Source: Elmis aenea
Taxonomy: Eukaryota; Arthropoda; Insecta; Coleoptera; Elmidae
Reading direction: 5' to 3'
Length of the DNA: 64,000 nucleotides
Assembly (NCBI GenBank): GCA_947652605.1
Contig: OX393582.1
Coordinates: 13,912,544 to 13,976,543, forward strand
Part shown: piece by piece, positions 11,051 to 23,273 of the stretch
Position numbering within the stretch: the first letter of the stretch is position 1
Layout of the letters: every line of letters starts with the position of its first letter
Translations under genes and position numbers: made by a program
The notes under the pieces: model-generated
Told to the model about the DNA's origin: nothing
Seen by the model: only the letters and a program-made list of their open reading frames with translations
Databases searched by the model: none

Positions 11051-12073
11051 TTTAGCAGAGACCCAAAGATTGCTAAGAAACCGAAATAAGAATGTAAATG
11101 GACTTAAAGACTCATCACAAACATTTTACTTTCATCACTGAATTGCCAAAAATACAAAATAACCACGCCAAATACCACTCTTTTTAGTAGCAGGACTTTA
11201 ACAGTCGATAGAAAAACTTATTTTAAAGCGAATATTCCATATCAACATGGGTCCAAAAACGCTTCATTTTAAAGAAATTTTCGAAAAAATAACGATAATG
11301 TTTAACCGTTTCTCAACCAGTAGATATATTTAAATCAAATTAGGTATACAGCACCATCTTACAGGTTACCACAATCGGTAAAAATTTCAAGTCTTACAAG
11401 CAACCAGTGGCGGAGTTGTGGAGGTTCAGTTTCAAATTGACGGGTATTTTCATGTTGTAAACTCTTGTTCTTTAAAATGAATGACACAAATTCATTAGCA
11501 GCCAGGTGTCTTTATAAAGAAAAATATCCCAACCGTATAATTCCACATCATTTGATGATAACAAGAAAACACCCATCAATTCTACTCAATATGAACATAA
11601 ACAAACCATGGTAACCACCGAAATGAATCGTTTTATTTTAGAATATTTAATGGTTCATGTTAACTCATTTTTTTTTACTCAAAAACTGTAGGTTTTGCAA
11701 GAAAATTTAAAGAATAAAAAAAGTTTCTAAATAAACAACGTTTTTAAAGAATGTTTTTAAATTATAAAATGGTTAAACCCTTTAAAAAGTTCTGATTAAA
11801 AAACTAACAGTGGTCGCACTTTTCAGCCCCTTGTAAAGGTGGGACATAATTGAAAATATTACTATGGAAAACCTTTTAATACGTAAAAAACATCTACTGA
11901 ATGTCATTCTCCTGCACATCTCTAAATTTGAGAAATAAAATAAAAACCTAATTTTGCCGCTCCCTTTAAGGATTGTACTATGAAAGGGAAAAAGAGTTAT
12001 TTAAAAGCCCCCGCTTAATTTTTGATAAGAAATTTCCTCCCCAATTTTTTCTCAGTATTTAATAAACGCCCTG
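11051..12073. mobile_element. Probable CAGGG-type element end
   Basis: The stretch ends CGCCCTG-TA at 12073, the mirror of the CAGGG start used by many repeats here. Its left boundary is not visible. No coding frame is evident. Confidence 0.35.
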
Positions 12074-12077
12074 TATA

Positions 12078-12240
12078 TAGGGTGTCCATTTGAAATAACA
12101 AAGTTAGGGTAATTTCCGGCGAAACCTGAAGTGAGATATTAGTGTACATTTGTTTAAATATTCCGGTTATTTACACATATCATATGTCTAAACGTTTATT
12201 TATGTAAAATTAAAACTAAAGAAAAAAAAAGGTGTACCAG
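12078..12240 (+). mobile_element. CAGGG element start with CTTCCGG block
   Basis: Begins TA-TAGGGTGTCCATTTG and continues AAATAACAAAGTTAGGGT and TTTCCGGCGAAACCTGAAGT. This matches the reverse complement of 18395-18456, the right end of another element. It abuts the end of a different CAGGG element (12073), so two elements sit head to tail with four bases between them. Confidence 0.6.
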
Positions 12241-13569
12241 AACTCAGTTCCAACCAGTATATACCTATACAGTAAGTGCAAATAGCCAAGTATTCGTACC
12301 TACTGTAGGTGCACCTTGTATACAATAGGTTTGTTCAAGCAGCGCTATGTACTATGATAGTAACTATCCCATAAACTATCAGATTCTGCGCAGTAACGGT
12401 ATCGCGTACCAGCAGCGTCTCTGATAGTTCTCCGGGCAGTTAGTCGGCTGTTGCAGCTGTCATCGAACTAATTTATGGACTAGTTTGTGGACGGTAGAAA
12501 CAGTACATGAACAAAGGCAAGAACTAGCGCTGGGATTTTTACACGCTGTTCACAACTACATAGCCTCTGGTGGCTATGCATTGCCCTCCCAATTATATTT
12601 AGTACTGGTTTCTTAATACGTTTACACTTGCGATGTGTAAATTTCTATGAACGCAATAAACACAATTGTCATTTACAGTTAGGGACGTCGTTAAGGCGTT
12701 CCAGCAGCGGCTAATACATTTATTAGTCTATAGATGACGCGTACCACTTCATGTATTAGTCCATGAGTTAGTAAAAAATGCCGTCTGCTGGTTTAAACTT
12801 AATATAACTGGTACAAACAGTTATTAAATTAATTCTGACACACTCTGTATTCGGGAAGCCATGACTTAAATGTTAACAGAAGGGAGCGATATCGATGATT
12901 TAAAATCAATTATGACGTATTTGCCGTCACCCTTTCATTTCCCCTAAGGGTAATGAAGTTCACCGTAAAACGCTTTCGATAACCCAAAAAGTAATTTAAC
13001 TACGTATCAACGCTAAAAAGAGGCAAAAGCACTGAATCCCTCGGGTACGAAGTATCAGCGCTAAATATAGGTGAAAGCACCGAATTCTTAGAGCGCAAAG
13101 TTTCGCGTAATTTCGCGAGCCATTCAAAATGACTTAATACTACTCGGATGCACAAGAATTTGTTGATGAAAACCGCATTGCACCAACAAAATAAATACAG
13201 TGACAGAAGGAGAAAACGTTTGGCGCAAAAACGTCTCATAAAAGACGACGGGTGAGCGGAATTATATCATAAAAAGGGAAAAATGTTAATTGGAAAATTT
13301 AAATCCGTCCTGATGTTATATTGAGACAAAAATTGAATCGGCTTATGGATATGACAATATTAAAACGCGTTTTTGACGGAAAATGAAGAACATTTCTCTA
13401 AAGGTTTTTTTTAAATATTTTTTTGATTTACAATCCAAAAACTATTAACATGGCGTAAATATTTTCCAAATTACTTCTGGCGTATGTGAAAAGCTTTGCT
13501 ACATTATTTTTTTTATGGATTTTTTAAATTAATTTGATGGTTACTTGTTTAATTTTCTTGTTGGTAACT
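12241..13569. other. No gene seen; small local duplication
   Basis: At 13004-13090 two imperfect copies of a ~43-bp unit (TATCAACGCTAAAAAGAGGC / TATCAGCGCTAAATATAGG) lie in tandem. Inverted AACTATCAGA/TCTGATAGTT words sit around 12375-12430. Nothing else is supportable. Confidence 0.4.
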
Positions 13570-13818
13570 ATTGACCAAGTACATAGAACTACGAATGTCA
13601 TAGAAAAAGCCCTACAAGAAAAGAAAGTTTGTTTTTCTATATTTCTAGACGTAGCGCAGACTTTCGAGAAAATGTGGCATGATGGTTTAAATTATAAACC
13701 AAGATCGCTCCTCCCAAAACAATACTCCAAAATTCTTCAGTCCTACATTCCAGAAAGACACTTCTCAATAAGGCAAGAAGAATTTCATTCAGAACATATT
13801 TACATTAAAACAGAAAAG
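13570..13818 (+). pseudogene. Jockey-like RT scrap
   Basis: Reads IDQVHRTTNVIEKALQEKKVC, then IFLDVAQTFEKMWHDGLNY and LLPKQYSKILQSYIPERHFSIRQE. It is collinear with residues about 128-197 of the fragment at 1843-2640. The catalytic-block motif is changed (FEKMW for FDKVW), although the first Asp is kept. Only about 80 codons survive and both ends are lost, so it is an internal scrap ending beside the minisatellite. Confidence 0.75.
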
Positions 13819-13845
13819 CATATAACATTCGAAACAACATAATTA

Positions 13846-14805
13846 GTTGACTGTCGCCCAGTTAAACGTCGCCCAGTTGAACGTCGCCCAGTTGCCGTCG
13901 CCCAGTTGACCGTCGCCCAGTTGACCGTCATCCAGTTGACCGTCGTCCAGCTGAACGTCGCCCAGTTGAACGTCGCCCAGTTGACCGTCGCTCAGTTGTC
14001 GCGTACGACCAATAGAAAGCGTACTAGGTCCAGCCCTATACCTATTGTGATATTCCAAAGTTGGAAAACGATAGTATAGCGACCTTTTACAAATTTTGAT
14101 GTATGATATTATGTAGTTCTATGTAATTATATTTTATCAGTATTTAAAACAACAATCCTTAAAATCGTGTGCTAACATGAGCGGCAAAAATGTTTAAGTT
14201 CCTCTCGCCCAGTTAACCGTCGCCCAGTAGTCGCGTACCGCCAATAGAAAGCCCTATACCTATTGTGATATTCCAAAGTTGGAAAACGATACTATAACGA
14301 TGCCCAGTTGACCGTCGCCCAGTTGACCGTCGCCCAGTTGAACGTCTCCTAGATTACCGTCGCCCAGTTGACCGTCGCCCAGTTGACCGTCGTCCAGTTG
14401 ACCGTCGCCCAGCTGAACGTCGCCCAGTTGAACGTCGCCCAGTTGAACGTCACCCAGTTGACCGTCGCCCAGTTGACCGTCGCGCAGTTGTCGCGTACGA
14501 CCAATAGAAAGCGTACTAGGTCCAGCCCTATACCTATTGTGATATTCCAAAGTTGGAAAACGATACTATAACGACGACTAGTTGACCGTCACCCAGTTGA
14601 CCGTCGCCCAGTTGACCGTCGCCCAGTTGAACGTCGCCCAGTTGACCGTCACCCAGTTAGTTGACCGTCGCCCAGTTGACCGTCGCCCAGTTGGTCTCGC
14701 CCAGTTGACCGTCGCCCAGTTGTCGTATACCGCCAATAGAAAGCGTCCGGCCCTATATCTATTGTGATATTCCAAAGTTGGAAAACAATACAATAACGAC
14801 CTTTG
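13846..14805 (+). repeat. 15-bp minisatellite in four blocks with conserved spacer
   Basis: The unit is GTTGACCGTCGCCCA with AACG/ACCG variants. Block 1 (13846-13994) has 10 units, block 2 (about 14204-14228) under 2, block 3 (14307-14486) 12, and block 4 (14581-14718) about 9.5. Each block is followed by the same ~85-bp spacer: TTGTCGCGTACGACCAATAG, then CCTATACCTATTGTGATATT and CCAAAGTTGGAAAACGAT. Thus array plus spacer forms a higher-order unit repeated four times. Because 15 is a multiple of 3, long frames with five-residue repeats (such as QLGDG on the minus strand) run through it; these are not taken as genes. Confidence 0.9.
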
Positions 14806-16071
14806 TCGACGATACAGCCATTTTGTTACAACATGTATTAACAAATAGTCGAAGTTTGTATAGCAATGCCCAATTATTTTGCGCTTCAAAGCTTTAATTA
14901 ACGATTGACAAAACAAAGTTTTTAATTTTCGAAACATATCCAACACAAAACAATTTTAACGAAATTACGTTGCTCAAGTCTTAAGTCAATGATATTAAAT
15001 AAGTTGAAAATAATTTTAGCAAGATTATGTTGCTAATTGGAATGATGTGCTGTAGTAATCATTTAAGCTTACTTTAGATTATTATACGATAATTTTATCT
15101 CACATAAAACTGATTTTTTATGAGATGTATAGGGCATATGTTTGAAGGTTATACAACTTTAAATAAAGTATAGTTTAGTTGGTGATTGAAATAAATTTGG
15201 AATTACTCGGAACAGTTATCTAAATTTAGTTACAAGAAGCAGATACGACCTTTCTGTATCACGTCAATATTAAAGTAAACCTTACGTCAATGGTTCGCCC
15301 TTTGGCTGTTCGTATGTATCAGGTTTTAAATATGTAAATCAAAATATATTTTTATTTATAACTCGGCTATTGCATTTGTATTCGATTCGGATGAGTGTCA
15401 ATAGTTCAACAATGTTTAAGACGAATAGTTCCACTAGGAAACAACTATCTAAACAAAATATTGTTTCTAATGTAAATAAATATACGTTAATTGATATTTT
15501 TATTTATATTTGATGCTGACGTCCACAGTTTTGCAGCAACTGTGTTATTTCATATTGTGTTGATAATAATTTTAATACAAAGTATATAAATACCTACTTC
15601 TTTATGGTGTAGAGTTACATTTTCAATTTAATCAGTTAAGATTAAGCGCAGTATCTTAAATTTGTTTTTCAAAAATCGTAAGACTTTTATCAGCTGTTGT
15701 TGTTTGTTACTTCTCAATGTCATCTAATATGGATCTTAAATGATTGACAAACTTTTATCGTACATGATCCTTTAAATAAGTGCATAGAAACTGTATTATT
15801 GTTAATAGAAAAATAAAAATAAATTGAAAGGTACTTATGTATCGTTTTATTTTACTATGTATAAGAAAATAAAGCTGGTCCAATAATTTTAGTCACATAA
15901 AGCGGAAAAATTGCACCATTCGAGGTACATATTAAGCTATTTAATAAATAATTGAATATTTTAAACCATTCATTTAAAGTACCTAACATACTTAATTCAT
16001 TAAAACACTTTTTTTTTCCTTTTGATGAAAATGTATATTAGTTCTGAGATTCTTGTGTCTCCGTCAATAGT
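14806..16071. other. No feature seen
   Basis: AT-rich sequence with no recognisable coding frame or repeat of the families found elsewhere. Confidence 0.4.
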
Positions 16072-16222
<151 letters not shown>

Positions 16223-16556
16223 CACATGCAGCTGACATAGCAAGAAGCGTTTCACATGGATATTGTTTTTAAACAAATAAGTTAAAAGTGTGTGGCACAA
16301 GAAAAAAAAAGTAATACGTTGTATCAAAAGAATCTTTAGAAGCATCATCAAGTTTTATAAATCTAAAATTAAAAATTCTCTTTAAAATTAAAACAACTTC
16401 AAGGGCAAAAATTTTATCAAACATGACTTATTAGGAATAGAAAGTATCAAAAACAGAGTGTCCTACAAAGGTGTCTTCGCTAATTTTTGCATAAATCGAA
16501 TGTTTAGGACCTAAATGAAACGTTTTTAGCAAAAATTAATAATGGGTCCCTTTATA

Positions 16557-17383
16557 TAGCGTGTCCCAGATAACATTTACAGCATGGGGATCTTGCTTAT
16601 CATAAGAGATTCAGGTTCGCTTAAATTAGATGAATTATTTCCAAGTATGAGAGGAGCTACACTCAGTTTGTAAAAATAGAAAATTCTTCGAACTTCAGAT
16701 GTTATAGCAAAAAATGTGAAAATATTGAATTTCTTTTTCTCTCATAACTTTTTAGTTTTATTCGTTACAATTTCTTTAGATACTTTTTAATGTAGAACGT
16801 AACTGTTATTTTTTTATCATATTTTTTTTTTACCATATTCAAAATATTACCCTTATTTCACTTTTTCCTATGAGCCGCGAAGTTAGCTATGGAATAGTTA
16901 AATGTGCTAAATTGCTTTTTGTTTCTTTTTTCATAGGTAAGTGATGGGTAAAATACGATTTTTCTTGATTTTGTGACTTATTTTTAAAAATAGATATAGC
17001 AAATAATATTTCATTAAAAAGAGGAAAAACGACACATTTAACTATTCCATAGCTAACTTCGCGGCCCTAGAGAAAAAGTGAAATTAGGGGTAATAACTCG
17101 AATATGGTACCTAAGTAATAAAAAAAAATAACAGTTACATTCTACATTAAAACTTATCTCAAGAAAGTACTAATAATGATGAAATGATTAAGACGAAAAA
17201 ATTACGAGAGAAAAAATAAATTCAACATTTTCATATTTTTTGCTGTAACATATGAAATAGGAGGAATTTTATTCTTTTAAAAATTGGTTGTAGTTTTTCT
17301 CATACTCCATCCAATTTAAGCAAACCTGTATCTCATATAATAAGCGAGATCTCCATGCTGGAAGTGTTGTCTGGGACACTCTG
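16557..17383. mobile_element. Complete CAGGG foldback element (827 bp)
   Basis: The left arm starts (CA)GCGTGTCCCAGATAAC and contains CATGGGGATCTTGCTTATCA. The right arm ends in the inverted form, ...GTTGTCTGGGACACTCTG. The arms are about 350-370 bp and face each other across a ~100-bp centre near 16930-17030. Shared inner words are CTCATAACTTTTT / AAAAAATTACGAGAG and CTATGGAATAGTTAAATGTG / CACATTTAACTATTCCATAG. No transposase frame is present, so it is non-autonomous. Flanks are TA on the left and CA on the right, consistent with a decayed TA duplication. Confidence 0.8.
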
Positions 17384-17421
17384 CATACGTATTCCAGTTA
17401 AAGTGAACAGTAGGGGTGGTT

Positions 17422-17452
17422 GATATCGAAATTTCGATATCGAATATCGATA
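17422..17452. repeat. 20-bp perfect palindrome with TATCGATA
   Basis: GATATCGAAATTTCGATATC (17422-17441) is self-complementary and is followed by TATCGATA at 17445-17452, the classic insect DRE core-promoter word. It follows TAGGGGTGG, which resembles hAT termini. So it may be a transposon end rather than a promoter. Confidence 0.5.
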
Positions 17453-17584
17453 AACGGCCAGAGATGCAAAGTTAAATAGGACAAAATGATATATGGTTTA
17501 AGAACAACTGTTTTATAAAAAATTCTTAAAAAATTCATCGTATTTGCGCTATTGATGTAAAACAAAACACATAAGGTTTTTAAT

Positions 17585-17735
17585 TTTTGCTAATAACTTG
17601 CTTATTTGAAATCACACTCAAAATATCATTATTGAAGCTTTGTTTGCGTAGATTTGAAATTTGTCAACAAATTTTACCTACCTTCATTTGTTTTTGTGTT
17701 TTTAACCTCAACTTTGTTATTTTAAATGGGGTCGA
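17585..17735 (+). mobile_element. Relative of the CAGGG element at 52520
   Basis: Shares AACTTGCTTATTTGAA, GTAGATTTGAAATTTGT and AACCTCAACTTTGTTATTTTAA with 52690-53065. It gives the uninterrupted version of the site where the Penelope-like insertion sits at 52827-53043. Confidence 0.6.
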
Positions 17736-18073
17736 TATTAAAATAACAAAAACAAATGAATGAATGTTATAAAAACGTGCTAAAGATATGAAATTAATAT
17801 AGGACGACTTAAAATTTATGAAATAGATGTTCAAGTAGCATTGTGTCTTTAATCTTAACTTAACTAGTCCAAAATGATTCCTTAAAATAAATGAACAATT
17901 TAAAATTTGCAGTTCAAACAATCATTATAAATTTTGGCAGATGTGCACATAAAAATAGTCAAAACGTTGCAAACATTTGATATATTTTGTGAATAAAACA
18001 AGTTTTTTCTCAATAAAAATTTCTGCTATTGCTTTCTTTTAGCAAAAAAAAACTTTGGTCAATTCTGACTAAA

Positions 18074-18456
18074 CAGGGTATTCCAGATAAACCACCTCAA
18101 TAATTTCGTTAGTTTTTAGAAATAAACCCAAAACGTTAAATTAAATCACAGAAAAAAACTGAATAAAATGATGAAAATAAATCATAATTACGAAGGGTTT
18201 TGAACAGACTGTTCTATTTTTTTTTTAAATGGCGGTAGTTCAAATCAATTAACAGGTATTTTTATGTATTCAGTCACATTAACATTTTAATATTTTTGTA
18301 AAAATAAAGATCGAAAAAAATATCAAGGATCAGTAGTGCATGAAAAAAATATATATCTTTGTATAATCGGATTTTTTGAGCACATGCACACAACTGTTTT
18401 ACTTCCGGTTTCGCCGGAAATGACCCTAACTTTGTTATTTTAAATGGAAAACCCTG
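18074..18456. mobile_element. CAGGG-type element with CTTCCGG palindrome
   Basis: Starts CAGGGTATTCCAGATAAACC and ends TAAATGGAAAACCCTG-TA. Near the right end is ACTTCCGGTTTCGCCGGAAA (18401-18420), a palindromic block shared with elements at 12113, 38094, 59617 and 62088. A minus-strand frame over it is not recognisable. Confidence 0.6.
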
Positions 18457-20286
18457 TATATTTTTACATTTTTGGTAAGAGGAAGCAATTTTGAGTACAA
18501 TTACACCATTTTGGTAAATTTTTATAACCTCAAATAGCCAGAATTCATTTACACTTGGTATTGCGGATTTTCTTAAATTTTGATTTAGCGCCAAGAAATT
18601 TTAAAAAAAAAATGTTATTTACGAATTTTTACTTTTAAAGAGAAAACTTGGATCTTGTTAATAAAACATAAAAGCATTGTGATTTAACAATAATTATTTA
18701 CAAGTTTATGTTCACTTCAAGTACCTTTAACATTTTAACATATTTCTTGCAATTTTTGAGAAAAAAAAAATCCGGGGCCAAAAAAGTTGGTACTCTTCTT
18801 CATTCACGATCGTCTTTCGTTAAATTTTAGTCCCATCAACCGACTTTAGTACCACCAAGTGAGGTTTCCTTGTAAGACTTTAGCAAAAAAGGATTTAAAA
18901 TATTTACATTTGTCGATTTACATTATTTCCAGTTAACACAATTATTATAATAGACAAACAAAGTCGGTTATTGTTTTTTTTTTTCAAAACAACCTTGATT
19001 TTTATCTTAAAATTTTACTTTTACTTAGGTTATTTGGCTAATTTTAGCAATATTTGCATATAAAATATTATATCATTGTAAAGAGAAAAAAATTATCTTT
19101 AAATCTAAGTCATCACCTACTACGACTGCCATTTAAAAAAAAATGTTTTGTCAAATTCTGGCACGGTAATTTATAAATAAAAATGTGACTATCGCGATCT
19201 TATAGCAAACAATATCTGCAAAACATTTTTTTGCGTTTTTGTGTATTAGCAACAATAGCCGAGATATTTAAGTTTAAAAATTATAATCGATTTCGGTTCT
19301 TTCGTTATATCAAGCAAGCCATGGAATTTTTAAACAAAACAAGATCTTGTTTAAAATGCAACCCTAAATAGCTAACTTTCGTCCCATTTAACTAACCATG
19401 TATTTTCATTATTTACGGAGATAGTAATAGTGTCCCATGGAAAAGTGAAACACCCCGTATAATACTATTGCAAAATTAATAACGTCAGCAAAGTACCGAA
19501 CTATTGTCGCATTAACTGTAAACAATTTGTGGCATGATTATTGTGATAGGCACAAAAATGTATTCATTTGTTAAGAGTGATCGTGCTAACAATGTTTTGT
19601 ATACGACTTATCTATTTGAAAGCAACAAAACACAAAACAAAATCGATAATTATCAGTTCATGAAATTGTTATTACCCAATTTTCAAAATTACAGACGCAC
19701 AAACCTGTAGAGAACTGTACGTCACGTATCTCGTTACAGTTCACTTAATCGGCAAATACAGTTTTTGTACAATTGCACAAATTATAAATTAAAAGGAAAC
19801 GAAGCCAAAATCCTTTCCCTTTGTGTTTCTAGATCAATAATGCTGGGTTCATCGTAGCTTTCCTAAATATGCCGCTATATTTAGTTTACAAGGTTAAAAG
19901 GTGTTTTATATTTAGCTACCACCCAGGATTCATTGATAAAAATCGGTGCAGTTTTATAAACAGTTGTGCATCTTGATATTTAGAGACCTTTTAAACATCG
20001 CGACAATTTTAACGTTTTTTATAACATCATAAACATGTCCTTTGATTCTTTTAGATATTTTTACCAACGTCTACCGAAAATAAGTATGAACTAAATGGCA
20101 GAATTTTGACTTCAACACAAAAAAGAGATTTACGGTTCTTAGTTAAAAGTTAAAACACGACTTTTTTAAATCTTTAAATTAAATTAACCCATCTAGTCGT
20201 AACGACTAATCTATAGTTTTCGTTTGAACTTATCAACCTAATGTTATTAGCTAAGAAGTCCCATTAGTCCTCGCTTACACTCTATA
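18457..20286. other. No gene; one element end near 19458
   Basis: AT-rich. GTGTCCCATGGAAAAGTGAA followed by ACACCCCG-TA near 19430-19460 looks like the end of another CAGGG-type element, with GGACGAAAGTTAGC-like words upstream. No left boundary was found. Confidence 0.35.
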
Positions 20287-20640
20287 CAGGGTGTCCAGTT
20301 AAAAATGAAGTACATGAGTATCTCGGAAACCGTTAGAAATACAAAATCGGTTAAATGGGGAGAAAGTTGCGCAATTACATGCGTAACAATAATCCAGTTT
20401 TACATTTTCAATAATTCATCGTGTTACGTAGTACCACGATGAAATCGAAAAATGTACATTTTCTTAAAACCTCCAAAACCTCCAAATTTTTCTGTAGTGC
20501 AAACAAGTAAGTGATTTCCAAGTTTTGAATGGTTCGTTTTTCAAATAAACATAGATATGAAATGTTTGAGTGCTTTATTATCTGTAGGAGAAATGATATT
20601 ATGGCTGCAGAAATGTATTTCAATAAATACCCAGAATTCG
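20287..20640 (+). mobile_element. CAGGG-type element, left end
   Basis: Starts TA-CAGGGTGTCCAGTTAAAA and continues GAGTATCTCGGAAACCGTTAG and AAATCGGTTAAATGGGG, the typical order of the family (terminus, then a stretch resembling GATCTCG..TAAGAG, then TCGGTTAAATT). The right end was not found; a Jockey fragment follows. Confidence 0.5.
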
Positions 20641-20664
20641 GAATACATATTCGATTGGAAATAT

Positions 20665-21580
20665 TTTTTTAATCGTGCATTAGCCCCTCACGCCACACCT
20701 TGTCGAACGCTTTAACGACATCTAAAATTATTGCGGAGCATTTTTTTTTCCTCACGCTTTTTCGATTACATCCGTGATTCGATGACATTGGTCTATGGTA
20801 GAGTGTGACTTCCTAAAGCCAAATTCATGGTTTGGAATTATTTCTTTTGCTTCAATGAACGATTTGAGTCTTTTCAGCAACAGTTTTTCAAACAATTTGG
20901 ATAATATCGGTAATAATAAAATTATATTGGGCGATAGGAAGTTATATCATGCTCTGGTTCCCAGGTTTGGGTATCATAACCACTTCTGCTATTTTCCAAA
21001 TACCAGGAACGTATTTTAATCGAAAGGCTGCATTAATTAAGTTAGTAAGCTTCACAATACCTCTTCGGGGAAGCTGTTTTAATATTGCACCAGTTATTAA
21101 GTCATAACCCGGAGCGTATTTTGGGTTAGTGTTATACTTAATTTCTTTAGAAATTTCTTTCGGGGTGGCCAAAATTATTTTCTCAAGATCTTTTACTTCT
21201 ACTTCCATGTTCTCATTAATCTGTTCTTCTATTGGTTTAAACGTTTCTTTTAAGTAATTGGCAAAAGCCTCCGCTTTCTGGGTGTTACTTTTTTCCCATT
21301 CTCCTTTAGTGTTCCTAATTGGTGGTTAATGTGATGTTATTCGTTTTAATTTTTTGACAGCTTTCCATAGCGAGTAGTCAGTTTCTTTGCAGCCAGTAAG
21401 TTTTGTTAAATATTTATTAATGGAATTATTTTTTAATTCTATTATTCTCTTTTAATTTGCTGGGAGAGATTATTAAAAATATTTTTTTTTTTTGGGGCTC
21501 GCGTTTGTTGCCAATTTCTTTGAGCTTTTCTCTTTTCTTTTAGTAGTTCTCTTTAGGATAGTTATTTACTACAGCCTTTT
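20665..21580 (-). pseudogene. Jockey-like ORF2 fragment
   Basis: On the minus strand: LKNNSINKYLTKLTGCKETDY, EWEKSNTQKAEAFANYLK and PIEEQINENMEVEVKDLEK lead into KEISKEIKYNTNPKYAPGYDL...LITGAILKQLPRRGIVKL and IWKIAEVVMIPKPG (21208-20942). After a frameshift, FEKLLLKRL, IPNHEFGFRKSHSTIDQCHR and DVIEKA follow, ending near 20665. This covers the linker before the RT and the first third of the RT. The catalytic FADD is not included. It is collinear with the copy at 41804-43844 but in the opposite orientation. Confidence 0.8.
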
Positions 21581-21836
21581 CTTTATATCTGGCGTGTTCT
21601 CCCATGCTGATATTTGTATATCTATCTATTCTATTATTGATAAAGCTCACAAAAAATAAGATTGGCAATTAATTTAAATCACTTATCTTATTAAAATTTG
21701 AGAAAAAAACCTTTTTAAATATTCTACTGACAAAACAGCACGAAGTTGTTATAATGTTAATAAACTTAATATATTTCTTAAACACTGCTACATTTTTTAT
21801 ACTACTTAATTTATCTTCGTTTTCATGTACACTGTA

Positions 21837-22677
21837 CAGAATGATCCAAACTCGATGGGATTACATGGGTATCTCGCTTTAATATTCAAGATGGAGAAAC
21901 GGTTAAACTACTTAAAATATGCAGGTTTTTGAGACAAATTTAGAACTAATTAAAAAAAAAATTGTATCATTTGCGGTTTTGGAGATATTTAAAAAACAAT
22001 TAATAATTATAATGTGTCGTATCTCGGTTATTGTTGTAAATATCGAATAAATTTATAAAGACCATTTTTATGTAAAATTTGATGATACATACTAAGATAA
22101 GTTGTTACGCTCGCCGTTAAAAAGTTATGACACAAACTTACTTTTTTAAATGGAACCTATAGTTGGCTATGACCTATTTAAATTATTTCATCATTACAAA
22201 TATATAAGAGTTATTTTAGTTATTTTCAATTATAAGCAAGTTACGAAGGTTTTTTTTCAGGAAACGTATAATGAGCTTTGAAAAAAAAATAAAAACAAAG
22301 TGTAAAACCTTTTAAAACCTAAATGGTACAGGTTCCAAAGGTTTTTTAATACGTTGTTAAGATAAATATTACGAATATCTGAACATAAGATTAACAACAA
22401 TATACTACATAACTACTGATTCTGACTAAATTTACATAAAAATATCTAAAAACAATCTTCATACATTTTTTCGATATATATAACAATAACGGAGATATTT
22501 AACACATTATTATTATGACAAAAAGACATTTTTTTTACTCAAAACACCGTAAATGGTAGAATATTTTTGAAAACAGTTTTTCTTAAAAAACTGCACAGTT
22601 TTGGTAATTTAACCGTTTCTACGTCTTGAATATCAAGCGAGATACCCATGTAACCCCATCGAATTTGAACCACTTTG
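21837..22677. mobile_element. Foldback element with TA target duplication (841 bp)
   Basis: Left end TA-CAGAATGATCCAAACTCG, right end the inverted form ATCGAATTTGAACCACTTTG-TA. Both arms contain GGGTATCTCGCTT and its complement, and GAAACGGTTAAACTAC / GGTAATTTAACCGTTTC. The inner parts (TAGTTGGCTATGACC, GTTACGAAGG) match the partial copies at 29060-29618 and 50565-51722. No coding frame is retained. Confidence 0.8.
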
Positions 22678-22679
22678 TA

Positions 22680-23265
22680 CTGAATAGTATAAAAATTATC
22701 ATTGCTTAATAAAATCAAAATCGTAGTTTTCTAGTTTGTAATTTGATTTAAAAAAAATTTAATTCACAAAAACACTCCATAATTAAATAAAATTAAATAA
22801 AAGTTATCTTTCTATAACTTTGAACATTTGTTCTACTTATTGATAAAGATGTGAGTCGATATTTTCGTTTTTCAAATCTTCTAATAATTTAAAAAAATTT
22901 TTTATAAACTATAAATACAATGAGTACAGCTTTAAATTTGTATGTCATAAGCACCCTTTTAATAGCTGTGTAAACATTACAATCACAATATTTTTTCGCA
23001 TTAGCTGATAAGACTATTGATAATTAATTAGCGCATACGTCCTTTGTTAAAACTTTGTTAGTACAACTATAACAATAGTTTTAATTAGCCGACCTTCTAG
23101 AAGCTTGTTTGTTTACGGTATTACTGAATGCTTGCTAGATAATAAGCAAATCTGTAATTTAAAACAAATCGGAGATGGAAATCGTTTGTGCCACTACACT
23201 TCGTTCATATTTACATAACTAGCATTTGAATCACATCATGGAAACGTACGTTTTAATTAATAAGT
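22680..23265. other. No feature seen
   Basis: AT-rich, with no recognised repeats. Confidence 0.4.
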
Positions 23266-23273
23266 ATTAGTAT

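Noticed and set aside
13843..14946. Several frames encoding QLGDG/VAQLT/NWATV repeats
   Set aside because: The 15-bp unit keeps all frames open on both strands; spacers and frame changes show no selection for one protein.
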